From assembly GCA_031283825.1 (NCBI GenBank), contig JAITAZ010000100.1, positions 1 through 5,542 of the forward strand: a DNA stretch of 5,542 nt. The letters are read 5' to 3'. Below the pieces are notes generated by a model. That model was not told the origin of the DNA and ran no database searches. It saw only the letters and a list, made by a program, of their open reading frames with translations. The first letter of the stretch is position 1. Each line of letters opens with the position of its first letter. This DNA comes from Planctomycetaceae bacterium (GTDB lineage Bacteria > Planctomycetota > Planctomycetia > Pirellulales > Thermoguttaceae). Positions 1 through 5,480 of the stretch are shown one piece after another. The translations under genes and the position numbers were made by a program.

Positions 1-104
1 CAGAGTTCACAGAGAAGTTTTTAAAAATCAAATGTTGATTCAATTGAAATTTCTCTGTGTTATCTGGCGTTCTCTGTGGTTAAAAATAATTTTTAGAGAT
101 TCTC
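1..104. repeat. CACAGAG palindromic element, copy 1 (cut by window edge)
   Basis: The left arm has CAGAG at 1-5 (the end of a unit) and CACAGAG at 8-14, nine bases apart. The right arm has the inverted unit CTCTGTG at 53-59 and 72-78, with a degenerate unit between them. The AT-rich centre is the loop. Outside the units the right arm continues as TTTTTAGAGATTCTC at 90-104. The reverse complement of this outer segment matches the left outer arm of the second copy near 5075-5100, so the two copies share more than the CACAGAG core. No coding potential is visible. The left outer arm lies outside the window. Confidence 0.8.
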
Positions 105-117
105 AATATCTCATGTT

Positions 118-142
118 ACTCGCTTGCTGCGAGTTTTATTTT
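118..142 (+). terminator. Intrinsic-terminator-like hairpin reading rightwards
   Basis: ACTCGC (118-123) pairs perfectly with GCGAGT (129-134) around a five-base loop, and is followed on the + strand by the T-rich run TTTATTTT (135-142). The opposite strand has no T-run after the stem, so the signal is directional. No + strand gene ends in the window to its left, so it would serve a transcript entering from outside, or it may be part of the repeat cluster. The stem is only six base pairs. Confidence 0.5.
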
Positions 143-144
143 CT

Positions 145-211
145 TGTAACAGTTCACAATTTTTAAATTTTAAATTATGAATTATGAATTTAAAAAGCGT
201 GAACAGTTACA
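145..211. repeat. 67-bp near-perfect palindrome with TGTAAC-type ends
   Basis: The left arm (145-169) begins TGTAACAGTTCAC and ends TTTTTAAATT. The right arm (187-211) is its reverse complement at 22 of 25 positions. The 17-base loop contains a tandem ATGAATT. Related half-copies lie at 3136-3160, 3178-3193, 3365-3377 and about 5026-5052, so this is a dispersed repeat family. Either strand would form a long hairpin in RNA, so it could also act as a transcript end or barrier between the - strand gene and whatever lies to the left. Confidence 0.8.
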
Positions 212-284
212 ACAAAAAAATATCGCATACTGACAGACAACTACTGCGTAATATGAGCTATGAGCTTTAAACTTAACTTTAACG

Positions 285-315
285 GTTGAGTGCAAGCGAA
301 CTTGTCTCACCCAAC
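285..315 (-). terminator. 3' hairpin directly after the 935-aa gene
   Basis: On the + strand GTTGAGTG (285-292) pairs with CACCCAAC (308-315) at 7 of 8 positions. Inside it CAAG (293-296) pairs with CTTG (301-304). The four-base loop reads TTCG on the - strand, and a three-base bulge (305-307) separates the two stems. It begins at the stop codon of the - strand gene. No clean T-run follows on the - strand, only a TTAAAGTTAAG-like stretch, so it may protect an RNA end or terminate weakly. Between it and the palindrome at 145-211 I see only a tandem TGAGCTA/TGAGCTT at about 254-267. Confidence 0.45.
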
Positions 316-3122
316 TAATCTAGCGAGATTAATCCGTTGCCTTTGGCGTTTATTATTCTGCTGCCGTTACATAGAACTTGGAACGATTGATCTGTTGGGA
401 CGTCGAAGGCTTCTATTCCTCGCTTGCTAGACCTCAACGGGAAAGGCGAAACATAACGATCCCCATGATCAACCAACACAAAAAGAGTCGAAGGTCGCCG
501 CTCTATCGATAATCTCAGAATCGTAACCGCAACCGGATTTATTCCAACTAAACCCGAATGCTGCGACTCAATCGTAAAAATATCCGGTAAACAACCAACA
601 TTCTCGCCGCTCGTAAATTGCATCTTTTCAGCCGAATACAAAATTCCAGTTGCAACTTGCATCCAGTCAATCGACTTGTCATACTCCGCAAGCAAAGTCA
701 ACGCATACGCATAAACAATTCCCGCTCTCGGTTGCGAAACGCCAAACCAAACCGGTATCCCCCGCGAACTTCCGCCTAACTTTGGAATCGTAACATAAAG
801 CATCGTCTCCCTGTTCGTCCACTGATAAACAAACGATAATCCGCAAATTGCAAATCGGTTCGCCGCGTCAAGATAACGTTGATCGCCTGAATACTCGTAA
901 GCCCAGACAAATAACCAAGTCAACGTTGCCGCCGACAAAAGATCAGGAGTATGCAACGGAGAATCTTGATAAAAACCGCCTCGCGGAATTTCACATTTTA
1001 TCAAATATTCAAGCGATTCCTTCACCATCTCGAACAACCGCTTATTGCCGGTGAAACGAACATATTCCATTACCTCAAGCGTTCTTATTGCAGTCAAGCC
1101 GTGAGACGTTGCGGCGTTTTCTACTTCAGGAAACCGCGTGCGGAAAAGATACGAACCGTCCGGATTCTTCAACGCTATAATCGACTTAATCGAATTTTCT
1201 CTCGCTGATTTCCATTGCTCAACATTTTCAGTCAAAAAATAAATAGCGTCGTTTGCAATGTCCGCGCCGCCTGATTCTATTTCTTTTATAAGCGGAGTTC
1301 GACTCGTTAGTCTCGCGATTGTTGAAAACATATCGGCGTAAGGGCGTCGTTGCCACGCGGGGTCGGTTGCGTAACCCCACGCCGCGCCGTCAGGAGATTG
1401 AACCGCGCCGTGAATCCCAGCTAATGATAACTTAAACTGCTCCGCCGAATTTCGAGGCGACGCCGACGGCTTCGGCAAACCGTTTTCTTTCACGTAATTT
1501 CGCAAACTTCTAACCGCCGCCGATTCGCCCGATTTCAAATCAACCGCCGGAAATAACCGCAACTCCGCGTCAATTGATTTTCCAACCAGCGAGATACGAT
1601 GATCCTCAGTGTAATCGATTGTGTTAGGCGAATGAAAAGTCGGTTGTAATTCTGTATTTTTCCAGCTCAACATTGCGGCGATTTTATCCGTGCCAAGACT
1701 TGCCATCTGCATCGTTATCCAACTCGGATTAGGTTTGCCGCGATAATTATAAGGCGGGTTAATGTCAACTGCCGACGAACTTACATCGCCCGTTTCGATA
1801 AACTCCACTCCGGGAAGCAGTCCGCTTTTCAACTTGCCAAAAAGACGAATAACAGGTCCTTCAAACGGTTCAATATCAGATTTTTCATCCGTGTCGGGTT
1901 TACTTCTAATAGAGAATTTTATCGTATCGTTGACTATTAAAATGTCCAAGTCGGCAACAGACGAACTAAAGCTGAATGGCATTTTGTCTGTCGAAATATC
2001 TCCGGCTGCAATTGTAACGCGGTTAGAATTAGAGTCGGAATTAGAATTAAAATTAGTATTAGAGACTGAATTAGAATTAGAATTAGAATCGTTGGAATTA
2101 CGATTTTGATTATTTGTAACGTTAATTATATTTGCCGCGTTTATTATTTGCGGTTCTTTTTTTTGTTTGAAATCTGGGATGATTCCGTTTTGATGGACAA
2201 TTGGGGCGATAATTGCAACGACTTCGTTGTTTTGCCGGATACGAGCGATTCGGGCGTCGGGCGAGATTTCAAAGATAAATTGTCCTAGATTTGACGTAAT
2301 CCAATTTGTAGTTGGTTTTGGGTCGTACAAGAAAGCCGGAAAAACGGTTTTGGGAAACCATTCGGCAACAGCTGGATCGTTTGACCTCAACGATAATTTC
2401 ACGGCGGCGAGATTTCCAACGTATTTAATTGGCGCGCCGAAATCGATAGTCTGATTACGCGATAGAGTCGTTGGTTTTTCCTCGACTCCTTCGGGTTGTT
2501 CGACAATAAATTTTATTGCGAAAGGCGCGTTGTTTCGGACAGTGTAACGCAGAACGTCTCGTTCTGTTCCGTCTGGAAATCTCTGATGAAACGACGAAAT
2601 TTTTTGTAAAGCGATTGGATTAGTTTGTCGTCCGTAGAGGGCGATTGATCGTATTGTCCAAGTTCCAGACGAGTTTGTGAATCGGATTGAGATTGTTTCC
2701 AGCATATCTTCGACTGGCAGAAAAAAACCGATTTTATGCCAGTCTCCGTCGGGGTTAAGTTTCTGTACGAATTTTTTACGATTGTCTCGTGTTGGCGATT
2801 CTTTTGTTGTCCAGTTGATAATCATTTCTGACGCGGTAAGAGTCTTCACTTCAATTATTAAACGAATTTGACTTCCGACGAGATTATAACTCTTACTGAT
2901 TATTGGATCGCTATCTGCTGTATTATCTTTGAGCGTATCGATCCGCAGCATATTTTCATGCGTGTAGATTCTAGCTGACCGTTCTGCTTGCCAGCCGTGT
3001 AGATCTTTTTCAAAAGTTTCATTTAGGAGCAAATTATTATCGCCATCAGCTGAAACAAATCCATAAATGAAAAATATAAATAATAAATAAATCGAAAATC
3101 GAATAATAAATTGGAATGTCAT
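315..3122 (-). CDS. Large exported protein with CBM-like front and alpha/alpha-toroid-like domain
   Basis: The 935-residue product starts with a strong signal peptide: a short n-region with one Arg, then a very hydrophobic stretch at about 5-23, with possible cleavage after VSA (residue 25). Residues about 30-165 look like a beta-sandwich carbohydrate-binding or galactose-binding-like domain (ETFEKDLHGW, an INWTT strand, DGDWHKIGFFLP, closing strand WTIRSIALYG). Residues 180-310 appear beta-rich. Residues 331-367 are an Asn/Ser linker encoded by a microsatellite. Residues 375-535 are again beta-rich. Residues about 560-870 have the helix-pair pattern of alpha/alpha toroids (six-hairpin glycosidase or terpenoid-cyclase-like folds), with NPDGSYLFRTRFPE and IPRGGFYQDSP loops. 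A short beta tail follows. This architecture suggests binding or breakdown of a polysaccharide in the periplasm or outside the cell, but I cannot identify catalytic residues, so the function stays open. The ATG at 3122 gives the signal peptide; no Shine-Dalgarno sequence precedes it. The gene is divergent from the 404-residue gene. Coding-strand composition changes near the linker. Confidence 0.9.
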   Translation of the reverse strand: MTFQFIIRFSIYLLFIFFIYGFVSADGDNNLLLNETFEKDLHGWQAERSARIYTHENMLRIDTLKDNTADSDPIISKSYNLVGSQIRLIIEVKTLTASEMIINWTTKESPTRDNRKKFVQKLNPDGDWHKIGFFLPVEDMLETISIRFTNSSGTWTIRSIALYGRQTNPIALQKISSFHQRFPDGTERDVLRYTVRNNAPFAIKFIVEQPEGVEEKPTTLSRNQTIDFGAPIKYVGNLAAVKLSLRSNDPAVAEWFPKTVFPAFLYDPKPTTNWITSNLGQFIFEISPDARIARIRQNNEVVAIIAPIVHQNGIIPDFKQKKEPQIINAANIINVTNNQNRNSNDSNSNSNSVSNTNFNSNSDSNSNRVTIAAGDISTDKMPFSFSSSVADLDILIVNDTIKFSIRSKPDTDEKSDIEPFEGPVIRLFGKLKSGLLPGVEFIETGDVSSSAVDINPPYNYRGKPNPSWITMQMASLGTDKIAAMLSWKNTELQPTFHSPNTIDYTEDHRISLVGKSIDAELRLFPAVDLKSGESAAVRSLRNYVKENGLPKPSASPRNSAEQFKLSLAGIHGAVQSPDGAAWGYATDPAWQRRPYADMFSTIARLTSRTPLIKEIESGGADIANDAIYFLTENVEQWKSARENSIKSIIALKNPDGSYLFRTRFPEVENAATSHGLTAIRTLEVMEYVRFTGNKRLFEMVKESLEYLIKCEIPRGGFYQDSPLHTPDLLSAATLTWLFVWAYEYSGDQRYLDAANRFAICGLSFVYQWTNRETMLYVTIPKLGGSSRGIPVWFGVSQPRAGIVYAYALTLLAEYDKSIDWMQVATGILYSAEKMQFTSGENVGCLPDIFTIESQHSGLVGINPVAVTILRLSIERRPSTLFVLVDHGDRYVSPFPLRSSKRGIEAFDVPTDQSFQVLCNGSRIINAKGNGLISLD
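316..345. repeat. Short hairpin and REP-like motif overlapping the gene's 3' end
   Basis: TAATCT (316-321) and AGATTA (326-331) form a perfect six-bp stem around AGCG, sharing two bases with the stop codon of the - strand gene. A related hairpin with the pattern CTAATCT-CGCG-GGATTA lies at 5331-5348, in intergenic DNA. Next to it, CCGTTGCCTTTGGCG (about 333-347) resembles the REP-like CCGTTGCCC at 3325-3333. These bases encode the last residues of the protein (KGNGLISLD), so the C-terminal tail appears to be written in repeat sequence. Confidence 0.45.
2022..2096 (-). repeat. AATTCT-type microsatellite encoding an Asn/Ser linker
   Basis: On the coding strand, imperfect six-base units of the AAT-TCT type (GAATTA on the + strand) encode alternating Asn and Ser at residues about 343-367. 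Because the unit is two codons, gain or loss of a unit keeps the reading frame, so linker length can vary without breaking the gene. The tract separates the front carbohydrate-binding-like half from the rest of the protein. Confidence 0.85.
2163..2180 (-). repeat. 18-bp repeat inside the coding sequence (pair of 3433-3450)
   Basis: TTGTTTGAAATCTGGGAT on the + strand is identical at 2163-2180 and 3433-3450. Here it is in frame in the large gene and encodes IPDFKQ (residues 315-320), immediately before the low-complexity linker. The other copy is in the intergenic repeat cluster, where a non-genic - strand frame also reads IPDFKQ just before a stop. An 18-base identity is unlikely by chance in 5.5 kb and points to a dispersed repeat that has entered the gene. 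Confidence 0.75.
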
Positions 3123-3135
3123 AATTATAAAAATT

Positions 3136-3160
3136 TGTAACCATTCACGGTTTTTAAATT
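3136..3160 (+). repeat. Half-copy of the TGTAAC-type palindrome arm
   Basis: The segment starts TGTAACCATTCACGG and ends TTTTTAAATT. It matches the left arm of the 145-211 palindrome at all but three positions (7, 14 and 15 of the arm differ). It lies 14 bases upstream of the start codon of the 935-aa gene, so it is probably transcribed in that gene's leader. A complete partner arm is not adjacent; the related element at 3178-3377 begins 17 bases further on. Confidence 0.7.
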
Positions 3161-3177
3161 CGGAATTAAAGTATTTT

Positions 3178-3377
3178 TGTAATTGTTTACGGGAAAAAAG
3201 TATCTTCCTTCGCCCTGAAAGGGTAGCGGAAAAAATATTATCACGAATATTCGTTACAAATATTCATCAAAATATTCATCAAAATATTCACCAAAATATT
3301 CACCAAAATATTCACCAAAATATTCCGTTGCCCTTTCGGGGCGTAAGAAATTTTTCTCTTGTGCGTGAACGATTACA
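3178..3377. mobile_element. 200-bp inverted-repeat (MITE-like) element
   Basis: The ends are inverted copies of one motif: TGTAATTGTTTACG at 3178-3191 and, inverted, CGTGAACGATTACA at 3364-3377. Further in, CGCCCTGAAAGGGTAGCGGAA (3211-3231) faces its near reverse complement TTCCGTTGCCCTTTCGGGGCG (3323-3343). Each of these inner segments is itself a small REP-like hairpin. The loop holds 12-bp tandem repeats. There is no open reading frame of note and no transposase, so any movement would need an enzyme supplied elsewhere. I see no clear target-site duplication. The ends resemble the 145-211 palindrome, so both may belong to one family. It could also be a static intergenic repeat. Confidence 0.55.
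3261..3325 (+). repeat. 12-bp tandem array TATTCAYCAAAA, five units plus a partial
   Basis: Units start at 3261, 3273, 3285, 3297 and 3309, followed by a partial TATTC at 3321-3325. The first two units read CAT and the last three CAC at the variable position, so the array grew by at least two local duplications. The GTTACAAATATTC leading into the first unit (3253-3265) recurs exactly at 5409-5421. The array forms the loop of the surrounding inverted-repeat element. Confidence 0.9.
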
Positions 3378-3386
3378 TTTTTTTTA

Positions 3387-3431
3387 GGGGACATTGGGGA
3401 CGCTGGGGACAAAGGGGACATTGGGGACGTT
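3387..3431 (+). repeat. Five GGGGACNNN units: G-quadruplex-capable array
   Basis: GGGGAC occurs at 3387, 3396, 3405, 3414 and 3423, exactly nine bases apart, giving five runs of four G separated by five-base loops. This meets the usual pattern for an intramolecular four-tetrad G-quadruplex on the + strand, with a spare run. It stands out sharply from the AT-rich surroundings. It begins nine bases after the 200-bp inverted-repeat element and lies about 240 bases upstream of the predicted promoter of the + gene. One frame reads as Gly-Asp-X triplets but is closed on both sides by stops, so it is not coding. Confidence 0.85.
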
Positions 3432-3432
3432 A

Positions 3433-3450
3433 TTGTTTGAAATCTGGGAT
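3433..3450. repeat. Intergenic copy of the 18-bp repeat
   Basis: Identical to 2163-2180 inside the large - strand gene. It directly follows the GGGGAC array, which suggests that it is part of the intergenic repeat mosaic rather than a gene remnant. Confidence 0.7.
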
Positions 3451-3483
3451 TGATGGCTCGGAAGGAACAAAATTTAAAGGTTG

Positions 3484-3500
3484 CGTTGCCGAAGGCAACG
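3484..3500. repeat. Perfect 7-bp hairpin, CGTTGCC/GGCAACG
   Basis: CGTTGCC (3484-3490) and GGCAACG (3494-3500) pair perfectly around GAA. The same CGTTGCC word appears in the REP-like arm near 3326 and near 334 at the 3' end of the large gene, so it belongs to the local REP-like family. No T-run follows on the + strand. The surrounding stretch 3451-3668 otherwise shows only AT-rich sequence with an 8-bp inverted repeat AAAAATTC/GAATTTTT at 3594-3601 and 3631-3638. Confidence 0.6.
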
Positions 3501-3668
3501 ATAAAATGGATTCGACAATAATTAAAATCAATTCAGATTTACCGTCTGGGGTAGCAAGTGCACAACATGAGTTACAAGTTAATTTATCGTAACAAAAATT
3601 CAAAATTAAACAACCCATACCACAAAATATGAATTTTTAAAGATCCCCTATAGTACAAAAAATCTCTC

Positions 3669-3697
3669 TTGACCTGCATTTTGAAAATTGATATTAT
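3669..3697 (+). promoter_or_regulatory. Sigma-70-type promoter for the DUF1207-like gene
   Basis: TTGACC (3669-3674) matches the -35 consensus at five of six positions. TATTAT (3692-3697) matches the -10 consensus at five of six, and the spacer is exactly 17 bases. Transcription would start near 3704 and leave a leader of about 90 bases before the ATG at 3795. The leader contains a small hairpin ATTGC/GCAAT (3722-3737) but no clear Shine-Dalgarno sequence. I found no comparable promoter for the - strand gene. Confidence 0.6.
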
Positions 3698-3794
3698 CCA
3701 AAAATATAACGTAAGCGACAGATTGCTTGCTTGCAATTATACGTGTCATGTCCTTTATGCCCTTCTGGGTTAACTCAAAAAAATAACAATTAAA

Positions 3795-5009
3795 ATGACG
3801 TCCCTCAATAACAATGCTTATCAATTCGATAAACTCGCCCAAACAATTCGATTTTTTGTAACAATAATTATTTTAATCATAACTCCAATTCAATTTAATA
3901 TCGGAGAAGAATCACAAAATCGCATTGAACTAAATAATATCAACTCTACAACTTCAACTACAACTACAAATCCAACTACAAATCCAACTACAAACGCAAA
4001 TATAACTTCAACCACAAATAATATTTACGCCGACAATAAAACTCAGACTGAAAAAAATTCGGCTAAATCAGAACTTCCCTCATTGACTTCTTTGCGTCTT
4101 GATTGTGAATCTACGACTTCAACTCATCCAATAATGCCAATCGATTCGCTTACCTTTGATACAGTCAATCATCCTAACTACACCGACAATATATTCGACA
4201 CGACATCCCTCGAAAGCCGCGCACAACTTCGATCTTGGAACTATCAATTTCTGCCCGCCGGTCGAATCTACCAAAGCTACCTCGCCGGCGTAAACGAAAG
4301 CCGATTAGGACTCGCCTGGAATAACGACCATAACCTCGACAATATCTGGGACGCAACCGTCGGAGGGAACGCCGGATTGTTTCGATACGGAACTCGCGAA
4401 ACAATTCTGCCAGAAGGAATACAAATCGAAGTCGAAGCCTCATCGCATCTGCGAATGGATTACGAACACGAAAGAGATATGGACGCTATGGATTACCGCT
4501 TCGCCCTGCCCATAACACTAGGAAATAAAACTTGGCAACTCCGAACCGGTTACTTCCACGTCAGCTCGCACATGGGAGACGAAAGAATGATTCGACTCAC
4601 ACAAAACGGTCAACCACACAAAAGAATAAACTACGTCAGAGAATCCATCATACTCGGTCTGGCTTACCGAATGAACCCGTCAACTAGACTCTACTTCGAA
4701 ATCGATTACTCAACTTGGCTAGGCGAATTAACAAAACCTTGGCATTTTCAATTCGGCATCGAATACAGCTCTCCATATCCAATCGCTAATTATTCATACT
4801 CGCCTTTTGCCGCCATAAATTTCCAATTGCTAGAAGAAAAAAACTACAACGGAAATATCACTATCCAAGCAGGATTACAATGGAGAAATAAACAAGGTCA
4901 ACTATTCAGAATCGGCGTACAATACTTCTACGGAATAAGCGATCAATACGAACACCTATTCGCCGCTCGAGAAAATAAATTCGGAATAGGTATTTGGTTC
5001 GACTTCTAA
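3795..5009 (+). CDS. DUF1207-like exported, probably outer-membrane protein
   Basis: The 404-residue product has a hydrophobic export segment at about 19-36 after a polar n-region ending in Arg19. A Thr/Asn-rich linker (about 48-78) and a weakly ordered stretch to about 140 follow. From about 145 to the end it shows motifs I recognise from the DUF1207 family: FLPAGRIYQSYLAG (152-165), a Gly-rich TVGGNAGLFRYG (188-199), HVSSHMGDER (255-264), INYVRES (278-284) and YGISDQYEHLFAARENKFGIGIWFDF-type C-terminal segments (379-404). Alternating polar and aromatic strands and a terminal Phe fit an outer-membrane beta-barrel. The family's function is unknown to me. The first in-frame ATG is used because it keeps the export segment; no Shine-Dalgarno sequence is visible and the next Met lies beyond residue 100. 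It is divergent from the 935-residue gene and has its own promoter. No intrinsic terminator follows before the palindrome at 5073. Confidence 0.85.
   Translation: MTSLNNNAYQFDKLAQTIRFFVTIIILIITPIQFNIGEESQNRIELNNINSTTSTTTTNPTTNPTTNANITSTTNNIYADNKTQTEKNSAKSELPSLTSLRLDCESTTSTHPIMPIDSLTFDTVNHPNYTDNIFDTTSLESRAQLRSWNYQFLPAGRIYQSYLAGVNESRLGLAWNNDHNLDNIWDATVGGNAGLFRYGTRETILPEGIQIEVEASSHLRMDYEHERDMDAMDYRFALPITLGNKTWQLRTGYFHVSSHMGDERMIRLTQNGQPHKRINYVRESIILGLAYRMNPSTRLYFEIDYSTWLGELTKPWHFQFGIEYSSPYPIANYSYSPFAAINFQLLEEKNYNGNITIQAGLQWRNKQGQLFRIGVQYFYGISDQYEHLFAARENKFGIGIWFDF
3940..4030 (+). repeat. Thr/Asn low-complexity coding repeat with 12-bp units
   Basis: Codons ACA, ACT and AAT alternate here. ACAAATCCAACT is repeated exactly at 3966-3977 and 3978-3989, with a diverged third unit after it. 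It encodes the NPTTNPTT part of the linker that separates the export segment from the barrel-like domain. Units are a whole number of codons, so changes in copy number stay in frame. Confidence 0.8.
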
Positions 5010-5025
5010 AAGGAAGAAAAATTAT

Positions 5026-5052
5026 TTCATAGCCATTCACGGTTTTAAAATT
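5026..5052 (+). repeat. Degenerate half-copy of the TGTAAC-type palindrome arm
   Basis: AGCCATTCACGGTTTT (5031-5046) matches the corresponding part of the arm at 3136-3160 (ACCATTCACGGTTTTT) apart from one substitution and a one-base shortening of the T-run. It lies 20-odd bases after the stop codon of the DUF1207-like gene. The first bases of the motif are degraded. Confidence 0.55.
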
Positions 5053-5072
5053 GCATCTCTAATAATTCACTT

Positions 5073-5277
5073 ATGGGAATCTCCAAAAATTAATTTTAAA
5101 CCACAGAGGACACAGAGAACACAGAGAAAATTTTAATTTGAATCAAAACATAATTTAAATTTATTAAAGTAAAAAAATTATGGATTTAAATCAAAATTTA
5201 ATTTTTTAAGAATATTCTCTCTGTGAACTCTGTGTTCTCTGTGGTTAATAAAAAAACGAGTTTTTAGAAGTTCCCTA
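5073..5277. mobile_element. CACAGAG palindromic element, copy 2 (complete, MITE-like)
   Basis: The outer ends are GGGAATCTCCAAAAA (5075-5089) and its inverted relative TTTTTAGAAGTTCCC (5261-5275), which agree at 12 of 15 positions. Inside are three CACAGAG units at 5102, 5111 and 5120 and three inverted CTCTGTG units at 5219, 5228 and 5237, all nine bases apart. The AT-rich centre is also partly self-complementary. The dinucleotide TA flanks both ends, which would fit TA-targeting (IS630/Tc1-like) movement, but TA is common here, so this is weak. It has no coding capacity. It lies between the DUF1207-like gene and a convergent small ORF and could end transcription from both sides. Confidence 0.65.
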
Positions 5278-5330
5278 ATGTTAGTTTTTAATATTTCAAC
5301 GGAAAATTTTTATGATGTTTTATTCTTTTA

Positions 5331-5377
5331 CTAATCTCGCGGGGATTACACTTTTAAACTGTCGATGGATAAAGTGT
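5331..5377. repeat. Two adjacent small hairpins in intergenic DNA
   Basis: TAATCTC (5332-5338) pairs with GGGATTA (5342-5348) with one G-T wobble, and resembles the hairpin over the stop codon at 316-331. Immediately next, ACACTTT (5348-5354) pairs with AAAGTGT (5371-5377). They lie downstream of the small - strand ORF and may end its transcript, though no strong T-run follows on that strand. The remaining bases 5279-5409 are AT-rich without other visible signals. Confidence 0.45.
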
Positions 5378-5409
5378 CGTATCTGTTGAATTGAATAAAA
5401 AATAAATTG

Positions 5410-5472
5410 TTACAAATATTCCACTGAAATATTACGTTCTTTTTTACTTAGAGATACTAAATCCTCGCCCAT
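5410..5472 (-). CDS. Possible 20-residue small protein or gene remnant
   Basis: The ORF begins MGEDLVSLSKKERN and ends SVEYL before TAA, a charged peptide that could form one helix. Its start is marked by AAAGGAG (5481-5487 on the + strand as CTCCTTT), with AGGAG eight bases before the ATG. That is the best ribosome binding site in the window, and the two large genes have none. A perfect inverted repeat lies just upstream. Its last codons overlap GAATATTTGTAAC, a sequence repeated at 3253-3265, so the ORF may be the 5' end of a longer gene cut off by repeat DNA. I recognise no family. It could be a small protein, a leader peptide or a broken gene. Confidence 0.4.
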   Translation of the reverse strand: MGEDLVSLSKKERNISVEYL

Positions 5473-5480
5473 AATGGTTT

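Noticed and set aside
1..104. CRISPR-like reading of the repeated CACAGAG units
   Set aside because: The units are short, inverted about a centre and nine bases apart, without spacers of uniform length between longer direct repeats. No cas gene is present.
848..1208. Two + strand ORFs overlapping the rear half of the 935-aa gene
   Set aside because: They are antisense to a long ORF with clear domain pattern and have no start signals of their own.
3124..3129. Perfect TATAAT on the - strand next to the start of the 935-aa gene
   Set aside because: Transcription would begin inside the coding sequence, about five bases past the ATG, and no good -35 accompanies it. AT-rich DNA makes such words common.
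3387..3434. Gly-Asp-X (collagen-like) reading of the GGGGAC array
   Set aside because: The frame has no start codon upstream before a stop and ends in TGA shortly after the array, so it cannot be a protein.
3359..3592. 77-codon + strand ORF with a Gly-His-Trp-Gly-Arg pattern
   Set aside because: The pattern is the translation of the GGGGACNNN array in one frame. There is no ribosome binding site and the rest reads through hairpins and AT-rich repeats.
3430..3618. 62-codon - strand ORF ending in IPDFKQ
   Set aside because: It runs through the 18-bp repeat and the 3484-3500 hairpin, has no Shine-Dalgarno sequence and resembles no family I know. The shared IPDFKQ is explained by the DNA repeat.
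4174..4443. 89-codon - strand Arg-rich ORF inside the DUF1207-like gene
   Set aside because: The Arg-rich composition comes from reading the complement of the real coding frame, which carries family motifs.
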